Shown here one piece after another: positions 26,812 to 35,518 of a DNA stretch of 64,000 bases (position 1 is its first letter; each line of letters opens with the position of its first letter). A program made the translations under genes and the position numbers. A model generated the notes under the pieces. It did not search any database. It was not told the DNA's origin and saw only the letters and a program-made list of their open reading frames with translations. Where the stretch lies: assembly GCA_963775635.1 (NCBI GenBank), contig CAVZJO010000015.1:153372-217371 (forward strand). The letters run 5' to 3'. This stretch comes from JALORV01 sp963775635. GTDB lineage: Bacteria > Pseudomonadota > Gammaproteobacteria > Burkholderiales > Burkholderiaceae_F.

Positions 26812-28668
26812 TCAGGTGCTCGGCTTCCATACCTGGCCAACCGACAGCGAGCCGAGCCTCTTGCGGCTGCCGTACGCTAGGTTGACGATCGCGCGCGACA
26901 CGAACACCGCTGAGAAGATCGAGGTCAGGATGCCCAGGCAGTGCACGACCGCGAAGCCGCGCACCGGTCCCGAGCCGAAGATCAGCAGCGCCACGCCGGC
27001 GATCAGCGTGGTCGTGTTCGAATCCAGGATCGTCGCGAACGCCTTGTCATAGCCCTCGTAGATCGCCTGCTGTGGGTTGCGGCCGTTGCGCAGTTCCTCT
27101 CGCACGCGCTCGTTGATCAGCACGTTGGCGTCGATCGCCATGCCGAGCGTCAGCGCGATGGCCGCGATGCCCGGCAGCGTCAGCGTGGCCTGCAGAAGCG
27201 ACAGTAGGGCGATCAGCAGCATCACATTGACGGTCAGCGCCGCCACCGAGATCAGGCCGAACACGCGGTAGTACAGGACCATGAAGAGCGCGATCGCGGT
27301 GAAGCCGTACAGCGTCGAACGGAAGCCGCGCTCGATGTTCTCCTTGCCCAAGCTGGGGCCGATCGTGCGCTCCTCGATGATCTCCATCGGCGCCGCCAGC
27401 GAACCCGAGCGGATCAGCAGCGCCAGGTCGGTCGTCTCCTGCACCGAGAAGCGCCCGGTGATCTGGAACTGGTTGCCGAACTCGCCCTGGATGCGCGCGA
27501 CCGAGATCGCCTCGCCCTTGCCCTTCTCGTAGAGCACGATCGCCATCAGCTTGCCGATGTTGTCGCGCGTAACGGCGCGCATCGCCCGCCCGCCGGCCTC
27601 GTCGAGCCGCACCGACACGGCCGGCTGCTGGTTCTGGCTGTCGATCGTGGCCGCCGCATTGTTGAGCTGGTTGCCGGTGACGACCACCTCGCGCTTCAGA
27701 ACGACCGGCGTCACCGTCCCGTCGTTCTTGCGCTCGGGCACCGTCAGTGCGCCGCTGCTGCCGGCCGCCATCGCTTCCTGGTCGACCAGTCGAATCTCGA
27801 GCGTCGCGGTGCGCCCGAGGATCTGCTTGGCGCGCGCGACGTCCTGCACGCCCGGCAGTTGCACGACGATGCGGTCCGCGCCCTGCTGCTGGATCACGGG
27901 CTCGGCAACGCCGAGTTCGTTGACGCGGTTGTGCAGCGTGGTGATGTTCTGCTTGAGGGCGTTGTCCTGGATCTCCTTCTGCGCGGCCGGTGACAGTGTC
28001 GCGACGAGCGTCAGCTCCTGGCCGGTGCCTTCCTCGCGCAGCGTCAGCTCTCCGATCTGGCCCCGGATCAGGTCTTCTGCACGCGACCGCGTTTCCGCGT
28101 CGCGAAAGCGGATCTCGATCTCGGTCGCCGACTTCGTGATGCCCGCGTGACGGACGTTCTTCTCGCGCAGCAGCGTGCGGATGTCGGAGCTGAAGGTCTC
28201 GAGCCGCTTGTCGACCGCCGCGCGCATGTCGACCTGCAGCAGGAAGTGGACTCCACCGCGCAAGTCGAGTCCGAGGTACATCGGTAGCGCGTGCACCGCC
28301 TTCAGCCAGGTGGGCGTGTTCGAGATCAGGTTCAGCGCGACCACGTAGGGCGGATCATCGGGATTCGGGTTGAGCGCCCGCTGGATCGCATCCTTCGCCT
28401 GCAGCTGCACGTCGGTGTCGCGGAAGCGCGCGCGCACGGTGGCATTGAGGCCGACGGTGTCGAAGAACACGCCGGTCGTTTCGAGCTTGTTATCCCTGAG
28501 GATTGACTCGATGCGCGACAGCAGGGCGGTGTCGACCTTGACGGTCGGCTTGCCCGACGAAACCTGCACCGCCGGCGATTCGCCGAAGAAATTGGGCGTC
28601 GTGTAGACCGCACCCAGCAGTAGGGCGACGGCGATGGCGATGTATTTCCAGAGGGCGTAGCGATTCAT
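26812..28668 (-). CDS. secD: Protein translocase subunit SecD
   Basis: A 618-residue SecD of normal length. The N-terminal membrane helix (YIAIAVALLLGAVY) is followed by a large periplasmic part containing LGLDLRGGVHFLLQVDM near residue 134. Five C-terminal membrane helices include MAIDANVLINERVREELR. It lies between yajC and secF in the standard order and drives late steps of export. Confidence 0.97.
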   Translation of the reverse strand: MNRYALWKYIAIAVALLLGAVYTTPNFFGESPAVQVSSGKPTVKVDTALLSRIESILRDNKLETTGVFFDTVGLNATVRARFRDTDVQLQAKDAIQRALNPNPDDPPYVVALNLISNTPTWLKAVHALPMYLGLDLRGGVHFLLQVDMRAAVDKRLETFSSDIRTLLREKNVRHAGITKSATEIEIRFRDAETRSRAEDLIRGQIGELTLREEGTGQELTLVATLSPAAQKEIQDNALKQNITTLHNRVNELGVAEPVIQQQGADRIVVQLPGVQDVARAKQILGRTATLEIRLVDQEAMAAGSSGALTVPERKNDGTVTPVVLKREVVVTGNQLNNAAATIDSQNQQPAVSVRLDEAGGRAMRAVTRDNIGKLMAIVLYEKGKGEAISVARIQGEFGNQFQITGRFSVQETTDLALLIRSGSLAAPMEIIEERTIGPSLGKENIERGFRSTLYGFTAIALFMVLYYRVFGLISVAALTVNVMLLIALLSLLQATLTLPGIAAIALTLGMAIDANVLINERVREELRNGRNPQQAIYEGYDKAFATILDSNTTTLIAGVALLIFGSGPVRGFAVVHCLGILTSIFSAVFVSRAIVNLAYGSRKRLGSLSVGQVWKPST

Positions 28669-28846
28669 CAGTTTTCGCGCTCACGTATGCGCCGCGGAGC
28701 GGCGCACGTGCGCTCGCGCGACCTAGTCAGTGGGCCGGGCTTCGGGCGGCCGGGCGCCCGGCCCGAATGCAACTACAGGGGCGGGGCGGGGAGTCGCGGT
28801 GAATATCACGGCTAGGCGTTCGGAATGGCTTAAGGGCGTCAGGACG

Positions 28847-29194
28847 TCAGATCGCTTTGACCGTGCCCTTGGGCAGCACAGTCTGCACCGCGGAGCGCTG
28901 CATCGAAAGCTGGACCGGCTGGCCGTTGACGGTCGTGACCTGCAATGTGATGTACTGGTCGGCGATATCGGTGATCTTGCCGACGATGCCGCCGGCGGTG
29001 ATCACTTCGTCCCCCTTGCTCAGGGCCTCGACCATCGTCTTGTGTTCCTTCTGTCGCTTGACCTGCGGCCGGATCAGCAGGAAATAGAAGACGACGAAAA
29101 TGAGCACCATGAAACCGATCGACATCAGCGACGACTCTGCGCCCGGTTGCGCCGCAGGGGCGGTCTGCGCGTAGGCATTGGCAATGAAGTACAT
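28847..29194 (-). CDS. yajC: Preprotein translocase subunit YajC
   Basis: A 115-residue single-span protein (MVLIFVVFYFLLIRPQVKRQKE) that associates with SecDF. The cytoplasmic part has the usual GDEVITAGGIVGKITDI motif. The start at 29194 is the second in-frame Met; it gives the typical MYFIANAYAQ leader. It is followed by about 180 bp before secD, which contains only GC-rich palindromes. Confidence 0.95.
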   Translation of the reverse strand: MYFIANAYAQTAPAAQPGAESSLMSIGFMVLIFVVFYFLLIRPQVKRQKEHKTMVEALSKGDEVITAGGIVGKITDIADQYITLQVTTVNGQPVQLSMQRSAVQTVLPKGTVKAI

Positions 29195-29374
29195 CGGATT
29201 TCCCGTGGGAAGTTGTGGAAGCGGACCGCCTGCGCATGGCATCAGGCGGTGAAACCCGCGAATTATAGGGTGGGGAGACGGGGTGTCCGGTCGGCACCCG
29301 CTGCATCGAGCGCCCTAGCTACTGCGCGGGCGGCTTCATCACCCTTCTTGGACCGACGCTCACGGCGCCGGCCG

Positions 29375-29409
29375 GTGACTTTCTTCTTTGTCTTGGCAAA
29401 GAAAGTCAC
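29375..29409. repeat. Hairpin repeat GTGACTTTCTT / AAGAAAGTCAC
   Basis: An almost perfect palindrome: GTGACTTTCTT at the left and CAAAGAAAGTCAC at the right around a TCTTGG loop. It lies 40 bp after the tgt stop in the tgt-yajC gap and is a relative of the weaker hairpin at 2281-2313. It may act as a terminator or a dispersed palindromic repeat. Confidence 0.55.
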
Positions 29410-29448
29410 TCGTCCGCCGGGCGACCCCCGGCTCGGTCATGCAGCGCG

Positions 29449-30591
29449 CTACGGCCCGCACGCCCGGTCGCGCGCGAAATCCCTGCGGAAAGCCTCGAAG
29501 CGTCCGGCCCCGATCGCGTCGCGAACCTCGCGCATCAGCCCCAGGTAGAAGTGCAGGTTGTGCACCGTATTGAGCCGCGCGCCGAGGATTTCGTTGACCC
29601 GCTGCAGGTGATGCAGGTAAGCGCGGCTGAACTGTCGGCAGGTCGGGCAGCGGCAGGTTGCGTCCGCGGGCGCCAGGTCATTGCGATAGCGGCTGTTGCG
29701 CAGCTTGAGATCGCCCTGGCGGGTGAAGAGCCACCCGTTGCGCGCGTTGCGCGTGGGTAAAACGCAGTCGAACAGATCGATGCCGGCAGCAATCGCGTCG
29801 AGCAGGTCCTCCGGTGTGCCGACGCCCATCAGGTAGCGCGGCCGATCCGGTGGCAGGCGGGGCGCCGTGTGCTGCAACACACGCAACATGTCTTCCTTGG
29901 GTTCACCGACCGACAGACCGCCGATCGCGTAACCGTCGAAACCGACGTCGACCAGGCCGGCCAGCGATTCGTCGCGCAGCGTTTCGTACATGCCGCCTTG
30001 CACGATGCCGAACAGCCCGTTGACCCGGCCTTGCGCCTCGCCGAGCCGCGAGAACTCGGCGCGGCTACGCTGTGCCCAGCGCAGTGACAGCCGCATCGAC
30101 GCTGCGGCCTCGTCCGGCGTGGCCGGGCGCCCGTCGATCGTGTACGGCGTGCATTCGTCGAACACCATCGCAATGTCGGAATCGAGAATGGTCTGGATGC
30201 GCATCGACTCTTCCGGTGTCAGCAGCAGTCGGTCGCCATTGACCGGCGAGGCGAATCGCACGCCGTCCTCCGAGATCTTGCGCAGCGGACCCAGCGAAAA
30301 GACCTGAAACCCGCCCGAATCGGTCAGGATCGGGCCGTTCCACCCCATGAAGCGATGCAACCCGCTATGCGTCTCGATCACGTCCAAGCCCGGCCGCAGC
30401 CACAGGTGAAACGTGTTGCCGAGCACGATCTGCGCGCCGGCCTCGGCCAGCTCCCAGGGCGCCATCGCCTTGACCGTTCCGTAGGTTCCCACCGGCATGA
30501 AGGCCGGCGTCTCCACGGTGCCGTGCACGAGCGTCAGCCGTCCGCTGCGCGCCGCGCCGTCGACCGCGGACACGTCGAAGGCGACCGTCAC
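29449..30591 (-). CDS. tgt: tRNA-guanine transglycosylase (queuine tRNA-ribosyltransferase)
   Basis: A 380-residue Tgt that swaps guanine 34 of GUN-anticodon tRNAs for preQ1. The nucleophile-region motif ILTDSGGFQVFSL, the GGLSVGEPKEDM loop and the C-terminal zinc site CRCPTCRQFSRAYLHH are all present. It overlaps queA by 4 bp (ATGA), so these two consecutive steps of queuosine synthesis are coupled. Confidence 0.96.
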   Translation of the reverse strand: MTVAFDVSAVDGAARSGRLTLVHGTVETPAFMPVGTYGTVKAMAPWELAEAGAQIVLGNTFHLWLRPGLDVIETHSGLHRFMGWNGPILTDSGGFQVFSLGPLRKISEDGVRFASPVNGDRLLLTPEESMRIQTILDSDIAMVFDECTPYTIDGRPATPDEAAASMRLSLRWAQRSRAEFSRLGEAQGRVNGLFGIVQGGMYETLRDESLAGLVDVGFDGYAIGGLSVGEPKEDMLRVLQHTAPRLPPDRPRYLMGVGTPEDLLDAIAAGIDLFDCVLPTRNARNGWLFTRQGDLKLRNSRYRNDLAPADATCRCPTCRQFSRAYLHHLQRVNEILGARLNTVHNLHFYLGLMREVRDAIGAGRFEAFRRDFARDRACGP

Positions 30592-31646
30592 GGCGTGCGC
30601 TCCAGCAGCATCGCATCGCCATAGCTGAAGAATCGATAGCGCTCGGCGATTGCGTGGCAGTAAGCGGCGCGGATCCGCTCGACGCCGGCAAAGGCCGACA
30701 CCAGCATCAGCAGCGTCGAGCGCGGCAGATGGAAATTGGTCAGCAGCCGATCGACCACCCGGAAGCGGTAGCCCGGCGTGATGAAAAGCCGCGTCTCGCC
30801 GGTGCCTGCGACAACGCCGCCATCGCCGATCGCCGTAGAAACGGCCGATTCAAGCGCACGCAAGCTGGTCGTGCCGACTGCGACGATGCGCCGGCCTGCG
30901 CGCACCGCTGCGTTGACCGCGGCCGCCGCGTCGGGTGTCACTTCGTACCACTCGGCATGCATCCGGTGATCCGCCAACCGCTCGCACCGTACCGGCTGAA
31001 AGGTCCCGGCCCCGACGTGCAGCGTGACGCTCGTGGTTTCGACACCGCGGTCGCGCAGCCGGTCGAGCAGGTCGCGAGTGAAGTGCAGCCCGGCGGTCGG
31101 CGCAGCCACGGCGCCGAGTCGCTCCGCATAGACGGTCTGGTAGCGCTCGGCGTCAACCGGAGTGTCGGCATGCACGATGTAGGGCGGCAGCGGCACGTGG
31201 CCGTGCCGTTCGAGCGCCGTCCGCACGTCAGCATCGAAGCGCAATAGAAGGCAATCGCCGCGTCGGTCTTCGACCGTCGCCTGTACGGTTTCGTCGAAGA
31301 CGAAGCTCGTCCCGATCGCAGGCCGGTGACTCGTGCGGACCAGCGCCTGCGCCAGCGTCGGCTCGACGATGCGCTCGACCAGCGCCTCGACCCGGCCGCC
31401 GCTCGGCTTGCGACCCAGCAGGCGCGCCTTGATCACGCGAGTGTCGTTGAACACGAGTAGATCTTCGGGCCCGAACAGTCGCTCGATGTCCGCGAAGTGC
31501 AGGTCCGCCAGGCCGGTCGCTGTCACGTGCAGCAGCCGGCTGGCGTCACGCACGGGCAACGGATGCTGTGCGATCAGTTCCGCGGGGAGTTCGTAATCGA
31601 AGTCGTCGAGCGTGAGCTCGCGATCGACGATGGCTTGACCGGCCAT
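30588..31646 (-). CDS. queA: S-adenosylmethionine:tRNA ribosyltransferase-isomerase
   Basis: A 352-residue QueA, which adds the cyclopentene ring to preQ1 in tRNA using the ribosyl group of SAM. DFDYELPAELIAQHPL opens the protein and VFNDTRVIKARLLG, APTAGLHFT and FHLPRSTLLMLVSAF are family motifs. It lies directly before tgt and 14 bp after the tRNA-Leu gene on the same strand. Confidence 0.96.
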   Translation of the reverse strand: MAGQAIVDRELTLDDFDYELPAELIAQHPLPVRDASRLLHVTATGLADLHFADIERLFGPEDLLVFNDTRVIKARLLGRKPSGGRVEALVERIVEPTLAQALVRTSHRPAIGTSFVFDETVQATVEDRRGDCLLLRFDADVRTALERHGHVPLPPYIVHADTPVDAERYQTVYAERLGAVAAPTAGLHFTRDLLDRLRDRGVETTSVTLHVGAGTFQPVRCERLADHRMHAEWYEVTPDAAAAVNAAVRAGRRIVAVGTTSLRALESAVSTAIGDGGVVAGTGETRLFITPGYRFRVVDRLLTNFHLPRSTLLMLVSAFAGVERIRAAYCHAIAERYRFFSYGDAMLLERTP

Positions 31647-31660
31647 GCGTGTGTCGTGAG

Positions 31661-31747
31661 TGGTGCCGGGAAAGGGAATCGAACCCTTACGGTATTGCTA
31701 CCGCGGGATTTTGAGTCCCGTGCGTCTACCAGTTCCGCCATCCCGGC
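31661..31747 (-). tRNA. tRNA-Leu (anticodon CAA)
   Basis: The minus strand folds as a class II tRNA of 87 nt including an encoded CCA end. The acceptor stem GCCGGGA pairs with TCCCGGC, the anticodon arm CGGGA-CTCAAAA-TCCCG gives anticodon CAA, and there is a long variable arm plus a GGTTCGATTCC T-arm. It reads the Leu codon TTG. Confidence 0.95.
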
Positions 31748-31805
31748 CGGGGCGGCGATTATCACTGAAAGATGATGCGCTTCCAAACGGCCGCGCGCCG
31801 CCGTC

Positions 31806-32270
31806 TCAATCCGCGCGCGGCGCGCTGCGATCGCGGACCACCAGCGTGTGCGCCAGCTTGTCGTGCCAGCCCTGCTTGCGCGAGTCGAACGCCACCCACA
31901 GCAGTCCGAGGCCGAACGGGATGATCGACACGTAGTAGGCGAAGTAGCGGCCGATCAGCTGTCCGGTCGAGGGCCGACCGCCGGTGCGTTCGTCCACGAT
32001 GCGCGCACCGACTGCAATCTTGCCGGGAGTGGCCTGGCGGTAGATCCAGAAGACGATCACGGCAACCGCCGGCAGCAGCCAGTTGATCAGGAAGTCAGCC
32101 AGACCACCGAACGAGCCGGCGCTGCCGGTGAAGTAGCCGGGACCGAAGGCCCAGTAGCTCAGTGGAGCGACGATGGCGAGCAGCAGCAGCGAGTCGATCA
32201 TCGCCGCGCCTACGCGGGCCCAGAAGCCGACGTACACGAGTTTCGCGGGCGCGTCCGTCTGCGCAGACAT
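31806..32270 (-). CDS. RDD family membrane protein
   Basis: A 154-residue membrane protein of the RDD family. VGFWARVGAAMIDSLLLLAIV holds the first helix with the family's Arg and Asp; ATPGKIAVGARIVDERTG and GRYFAYYVSIIPFGLGLLWV follow. RDD proteins are of mostly unknown function, with some linked to ion transport. Its ATG directly abuts a repeat element. Confidence 0.87.
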   Translation of the reverse strand: MSAQTDAPAKLVYVGFWARVGAAMIDSLLLLAIVAPLSYWAFGPGYFTGSAGSFGGLADFLINWLLPAVAVIVFWIYRQATPGKIAVGARIVDERTGGRPSTGQLIGRYFAYYVSIIPFGLGLLWVAFDSRKQGWHDKLAHTLVVRDRSAPRAD

Positions 32271-32543
32271 AGAACCTATCTCAAAATCCCCGGTGGTCGC
32301 GGCGGGGTTGCATGGGGTGCAGGGCTAGGCGCGGCGAGGGGACCATTGCTTACTGCAAGGACCCGAGGCGCAACAACGGCATGTGCCCCATGCGACCCCG
32401 CCCCAAAGGGTTGCCATGATAAGCGGGCGTCTGCGGCGTTGGCCGGCTCGGCCGTAGGCTCGGCTACTGTCCTTCGCCAGCCGCCTTGCATCCGCCCGCT
32501 TCTCGTGGCAACGCGATCCATCGTGGATTCTGAGATAGGTTCT
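32271..32543. repeat. 273-bp inverted-repeat-bounded element downstream of panC
   Basis: The ends are inverted copies over about 19 bases with one mismatch (AGAACCTATCTCA plus AATCC). The right end overlaps the panC TAG stop and the left end touches the RDD start codon. An internal inverted pair (around 32300-32320 and 32380-32402, with GCATGGGGTG against its complement) allows a strong fold. A shortened copy lies at 25802-25856. No transposase-like protein is encoded, so it is a repeat or structured 3' element. Confidence 0.7.
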
Positions 32544-33384
32544 AGATCTCCAGGTTGTCGATCAGCCGCGTCGTTCCCACCTTGGCCGCGGCCAACACGA
32601 CCAGCAGTTCGCGGCCTTCGGCTTCGCCTGCCTCGGGGACCTTCAGGTCGCGGCGGCGGCGCACCGAGACGTAGTCGACCTTCCAGCCGTTCGCGGCCAG
32701 TTCGCGACGCGCATCGCCTTCGACACGGGCCAGGTCGAAGGCGCCACCGCGCACGCTGTCGCGCACTGCGTTCAACGTTGCATGTAGGCGAGGCGCCTCC
32801 TTGCGCTCGGCCTCGGTCAGGAAGCGGTTGCGCGACGACAGCGCCAGTCCGTCGGGATCGCGCACCGTTTCGTGCGGGATGATCTCGGTCGGCAACGCGA
32901 ACTGCCGGCACATGTTGCGCACGATCATCAGCTGCTGGTAGTCCTTCTTGCCGAATACCGCCACCCGCGGTTGCACGCAGGAGAAGAGCTTGAGCACCAC
33001 GGTGGTCACGCCGACGAAGAATCCGGGCCGGAATTCGCCTTCCAGGATGTCGCCCAGTTCGTGCGGCGGGCTGACACGGTAATTCTGCGGCTCGGGATAC
33101 ATCTCCTTCTCGTTCGGCGCGAACAGCACATACACCCGGTTCTGCTTCTGCAGCTTGTCGATGTCGTCCTGCAGAGTGCGCGGGTATTTGTCGAAGTCCT
33201 CATTCGGGCCGAACTGCAGCCGGTTGACGAAGATCGAGGCAACCACCGGGTCGCCGTGCTGGTGCGCCATCGCCATCAGAGACAGGTGGGCCGCGTGCAG
33301 GTTGCCCATCGTCGGCACGAACGCGATGCGGTTCTGCCCGCGCAATTGGTCGCGCAGATCCTCGATCGTGTGTACGACTTTCAT
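32542..33384 (-). CDS. panC: Pantothenate synthetase
   Basis: A 280-residue PanC that joins pantoate and beta-alanine with ATP. The nucleotide-binding motif PTMGNLHAAHLSLM keeps both His residues of the HxxH motif, with AA rather than the common EG between them. VFGKKDYQQLMIVRNM and LALSSRNRFL are also typical. It lies 65 bp after panB. Its stop lies in a repeat. Confidence 0.95.
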   Translation of the reverse strand: MKVVHTIEDLRDQLRGQNRIAFVPTMGNLHAAHLSLMAMAHQHGDPVVASIFVNRLQFGPNEDFDKYPRTLQDDIDKLQKQNRVYVLFAPNEKEMYPEPQNYRVSPPHELGDILEGEFRPGFFVGVTTVVLKLFSCVQPRVAVFGKKDYQQLMIVRNMCRQFALPTEIIPHETVRDPDGLALSSRNRFLTEAERKEAPRLHATLNAVRDSVRGGAFDLARVEGDARRELAANGWKVDYVSVRRRRDLKVPEAGEAEGRELLVVLAAAKVGTTRLIDNLEI

Positions 33385-33449
33385 CGGAAGTCTGGCGAGC
33401 GGCCGCCATACAGGGCAGGGCCGCGGATTGTAGAGCCGGGCGACCCGCC

Positions 33450-34280
33450 TCAGTAGCCGTGTTCCGGAGCGGGGAAACTCCGGTTCTTCACCGCCGCCAC
33501 GTACGCGCCGATCGCCGACGCGATGTCGGGCTGGCCCTGCATGAAATTGCGCACGAAACGCGGCTTGCGGCCGGTATACACATCGAGCATGTCGTGCAGC
33601 ACCAGTACTTGTCCCGACACCTCGCTGCCCGCACCGATGCCGATCGTCGCCAGCTGCACCTCCCGGGTGACGCGTGCGGCCAGAGCGGCTGGGATCAGTT
33701 CGAGTACCAGCAGCGCGGCGCCGGCCGCGTCGAGCGCGCGAGCGTCGGCGAGCAACCGATCGGCTTCAGCCTCTCCGCGGCCCTGCACGCGGTAGCCGCC
33801 CAACGCGTGCACCGATTGCGGCGTCAGGCCCAGGTGTGCGCAAACCGGAATGCCGCGCTCGACCAGGAACTCGACCGTCGGTGCGAGCCACGCACCACCC
33901 TCGAGCTTGACCATCTTTGCGCCGGCCTGCATCAGCTCGACCGCACTCGCAAAGGCCTGCTCTGGGCCGTGCTGGTAGCTGCCAAACGGCATGTCCGCCA
34001 TCAACCATGCGGCACTGATGCCGCGCGCGACGCAGCGCGTGTGGTAGGCGACCTCGGCGAGCGACACGGGCAGCGTCGAATCGAGGCCCTGTACCACCAT
34101 GCCGAGCGAATCGCCGACCAGCACGCAATCGACACCCTGTGCATCCAGCAGTCGCGCAAAGGTCGCGTCGTAGCAGGTCAGCATCGCGATCGGCTCGCCG
34201 GCCGTGCGCATCTCGCGCAGCCGCGGCAAGGTGACCGCCTTGCGCGCGGAGCCGGCGGGGGCTTGCGGATGAGTGCTCAT
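33450..34280 (-). CDS. panB: 3-methyl-2-oxobutanoate hydroxymethyltransferase
   Basis: A 276-residue PanB, the first step of pantothenate synthesis (ketopantoate from 2-oxoisovalerate and methylene-THF). MLTCYDATFARLLDAQGVD, LVGDSLGMVVQG and KLEGG mark the active site. The ATG at 34280 was chosen for its normal family N terminus (TLPRLREMRTAGEPI follows). It lies between a deoxynucleoside kinase gene and panC. Confidence 0.95.
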   Translation of the reverse strand: MSTHPQAPAGSARKAVTLPRLREMRTAGEPIAMLTCYDATFARLLDAQGVDCVLVGDSLGMVVQGLDSTLPVSLAEVAYHTRCVARGISAAWLMADMPFGSYQHGPEQAFASAVELMQAGAKMVKLEGGAWLAPTVEFLVERGIPVCAHLGLTPQSVHALGGYRVQGRGEAEADRLLADARALDAAGAALLVLELIPAALAARVTREVQLATIGIGAGSEVSGQVLVLHDMLDVYTGRKPRFVRNFMQGQPDIASAIGAYVAAVKNRSFPAPEHGY

Positions 34281-34302
34281 CGATGGGCTCGCGTGCTGCT
34301 TT

Positions 34303-34962
34303 TCAGGCGGCAAGGTTGAAGTATTCGCGCCGGCCGCGCAGGCGCCCGATCCGGTCGAGCAGCAGCGCGAAATCGTCCGCACTGTCGATCGGGTTCAGGT
34401 GCTCGGTGTTCACGATCAGTACCGGCGCCTCCTCATACTGGTGGAAGTAGCGCGTATAGCTGTCGGCGAGCGCCGCAAGATAGTCCTCGCCGATGCGCGC
34501 CTCGACCGGATTGCCGCGTCGGGCCACGCGCTCGGCAAGGATACCGGGGCTGGCCTGTAGATAGATCACCAGATCCGGCGCGGGGGTCTGCGGTCGCAAC
34601 TGGGCGAAGATCTGCTCGTACAGCCGCAGTTCATCGTCGGCCAGCGTCACGCGGGCGAACAGCGTGTCTTTGTCGAGCAGGAAATCGGCGAACAGCGTCG
34701 AACGAAACAGGTCGAGCTGCCGCACCTCCGCGAGTTGCTGCACGCGCTGAAACAGGAAGAAGAGCTGCGTCGGCAGCGCGTACCGCTTGCGGTCGCCATA
34801 GAAGCGCTCGAGGAAGGGATTGGCTTCGGGCTTCTCGAGCAGCGTGTGGGCCTGATAGTGCTCCGCCAGCTTGCGCGCCAGCGACGTCTTGCCGGCACCG
34901 ATCGGCCCCTCGATCGCGACGTAGCGGTAGCGTCCGGCGATCGTGTCGTTGCTCTCAGGCAT
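34303..34962 (-). CDS. Deoxynucleoside kinase
   Basis: A 219-residue kinase of the deoxyadenosine/deoxyguanosine kinase family, which phosphorylates salvaged deoxynucleosides. The P-loop is AIEGPIGAGKTSLARKLA near residues 16-33; LLEKPEANPFLERFY and a lid-region ERVARRGNPVE follow. Its position between folK and panB is common in betaproteobacteria. Confidence 0.88.
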   Translation of the reverse strand: MPESNDTIAGRYRYVAIEGPIGAGKTSLARKLAEHYQAHTLLEKPEANPFLERFYGDRKRYALPTQLFFLFQRVQQLAEVRQLDLFRSTLFADFLLDKDTLFARVTLADDELRLYEQIFAQLRPQTPAPDLVIYLQASPGILAERVARRGNPVEARIGEDYLAALADSYTRYFHQYEEAPVLIVNTEHLNPIDSADDFALLLDRIGRLRGRREYFNLAA

Positions 34963-35001
34963 GCGCGCCCCGCGCCCGTCGGGCCAGGCGGTGGCAGTGG
35001 G

Positions 35002-35502
35002 TTATTCGGTCGCCCGGGCTTCCACTGGCTCGATCTTCTGGTCTTCGACCGAGTCAAGGAAAGCGCTGGCGGGGCCCTGGCCGGGGATGCGGATCGTCGG
35101 CGCCAGGTCGAGCAACGGCCGCAGTACGAACGCCCGCAGGTGCAACCGCGGATGCGGCAAGGTCAGCGGCGTGCTCTGGATGATCATGTCACCGACCAGC
35201 AGCAGGTCGAGGTCGACATTGCGTGGCGAATTCTTCTTCAGCCCGCGCCGCTTGCGGCCGAGCATCAATTCGATGTCGAGCAGATGCAGCAGCAACGCAT
35301 ACGGTTCCAGCGTGGTCTGCACCTGCGCGACGGCATTCAGGTAGTCCGGTCCCGGCGCATCGATCGGCGCCGAGCGGTAGAACGGCGATACGGCGGAGAG
35401 CTCGGTGCGCTCGATCGAGCGCAGCGAATCGAGTGCCGAGTTCAGCGCTTCGGCGACCTCGCCCTGGTTCGATCCCAGTCCGATGTATGCAGTGCGTTTC
35501 AC
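35002..35502 (-). CDS. folK: 2-amino-4-hydroxy-6-hydroxymethyldihydropteridine pyrophosphokinase
   Basis: A 166-residue FolK of the folate pathway, which transfers pyrophosphate from ATP to the pterin. AYIGLGSNQGEV starts the fold and the signature KNSPRNVDLDLLL is near residue 95. The GTG at 35502 is the likely start because homology begins at KRTAYIGL and it clears the pcnB stop by 16 bp. The C-terminal extension after AFVLRPLLDLAP is short. Confidence 0.92.
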   Translation of the reverse strand: MKRTAYIGLGSNQGEVAEALNSALDSLRSIERTELSAVSPFYRSAPIDAPGPDYLNAVAQVQTTLEPYALLLHLLDIELMLGRKRRGLKKNSPRNVDLDLLLVGDMIIQSTPLTLPHPRLHLRAFVLRPLLDLAPTIRIPGQGPASAFLDSVEDQKIEPVEARATE

Positions 35503-35518
35503 GCTGTCACAGATACCG

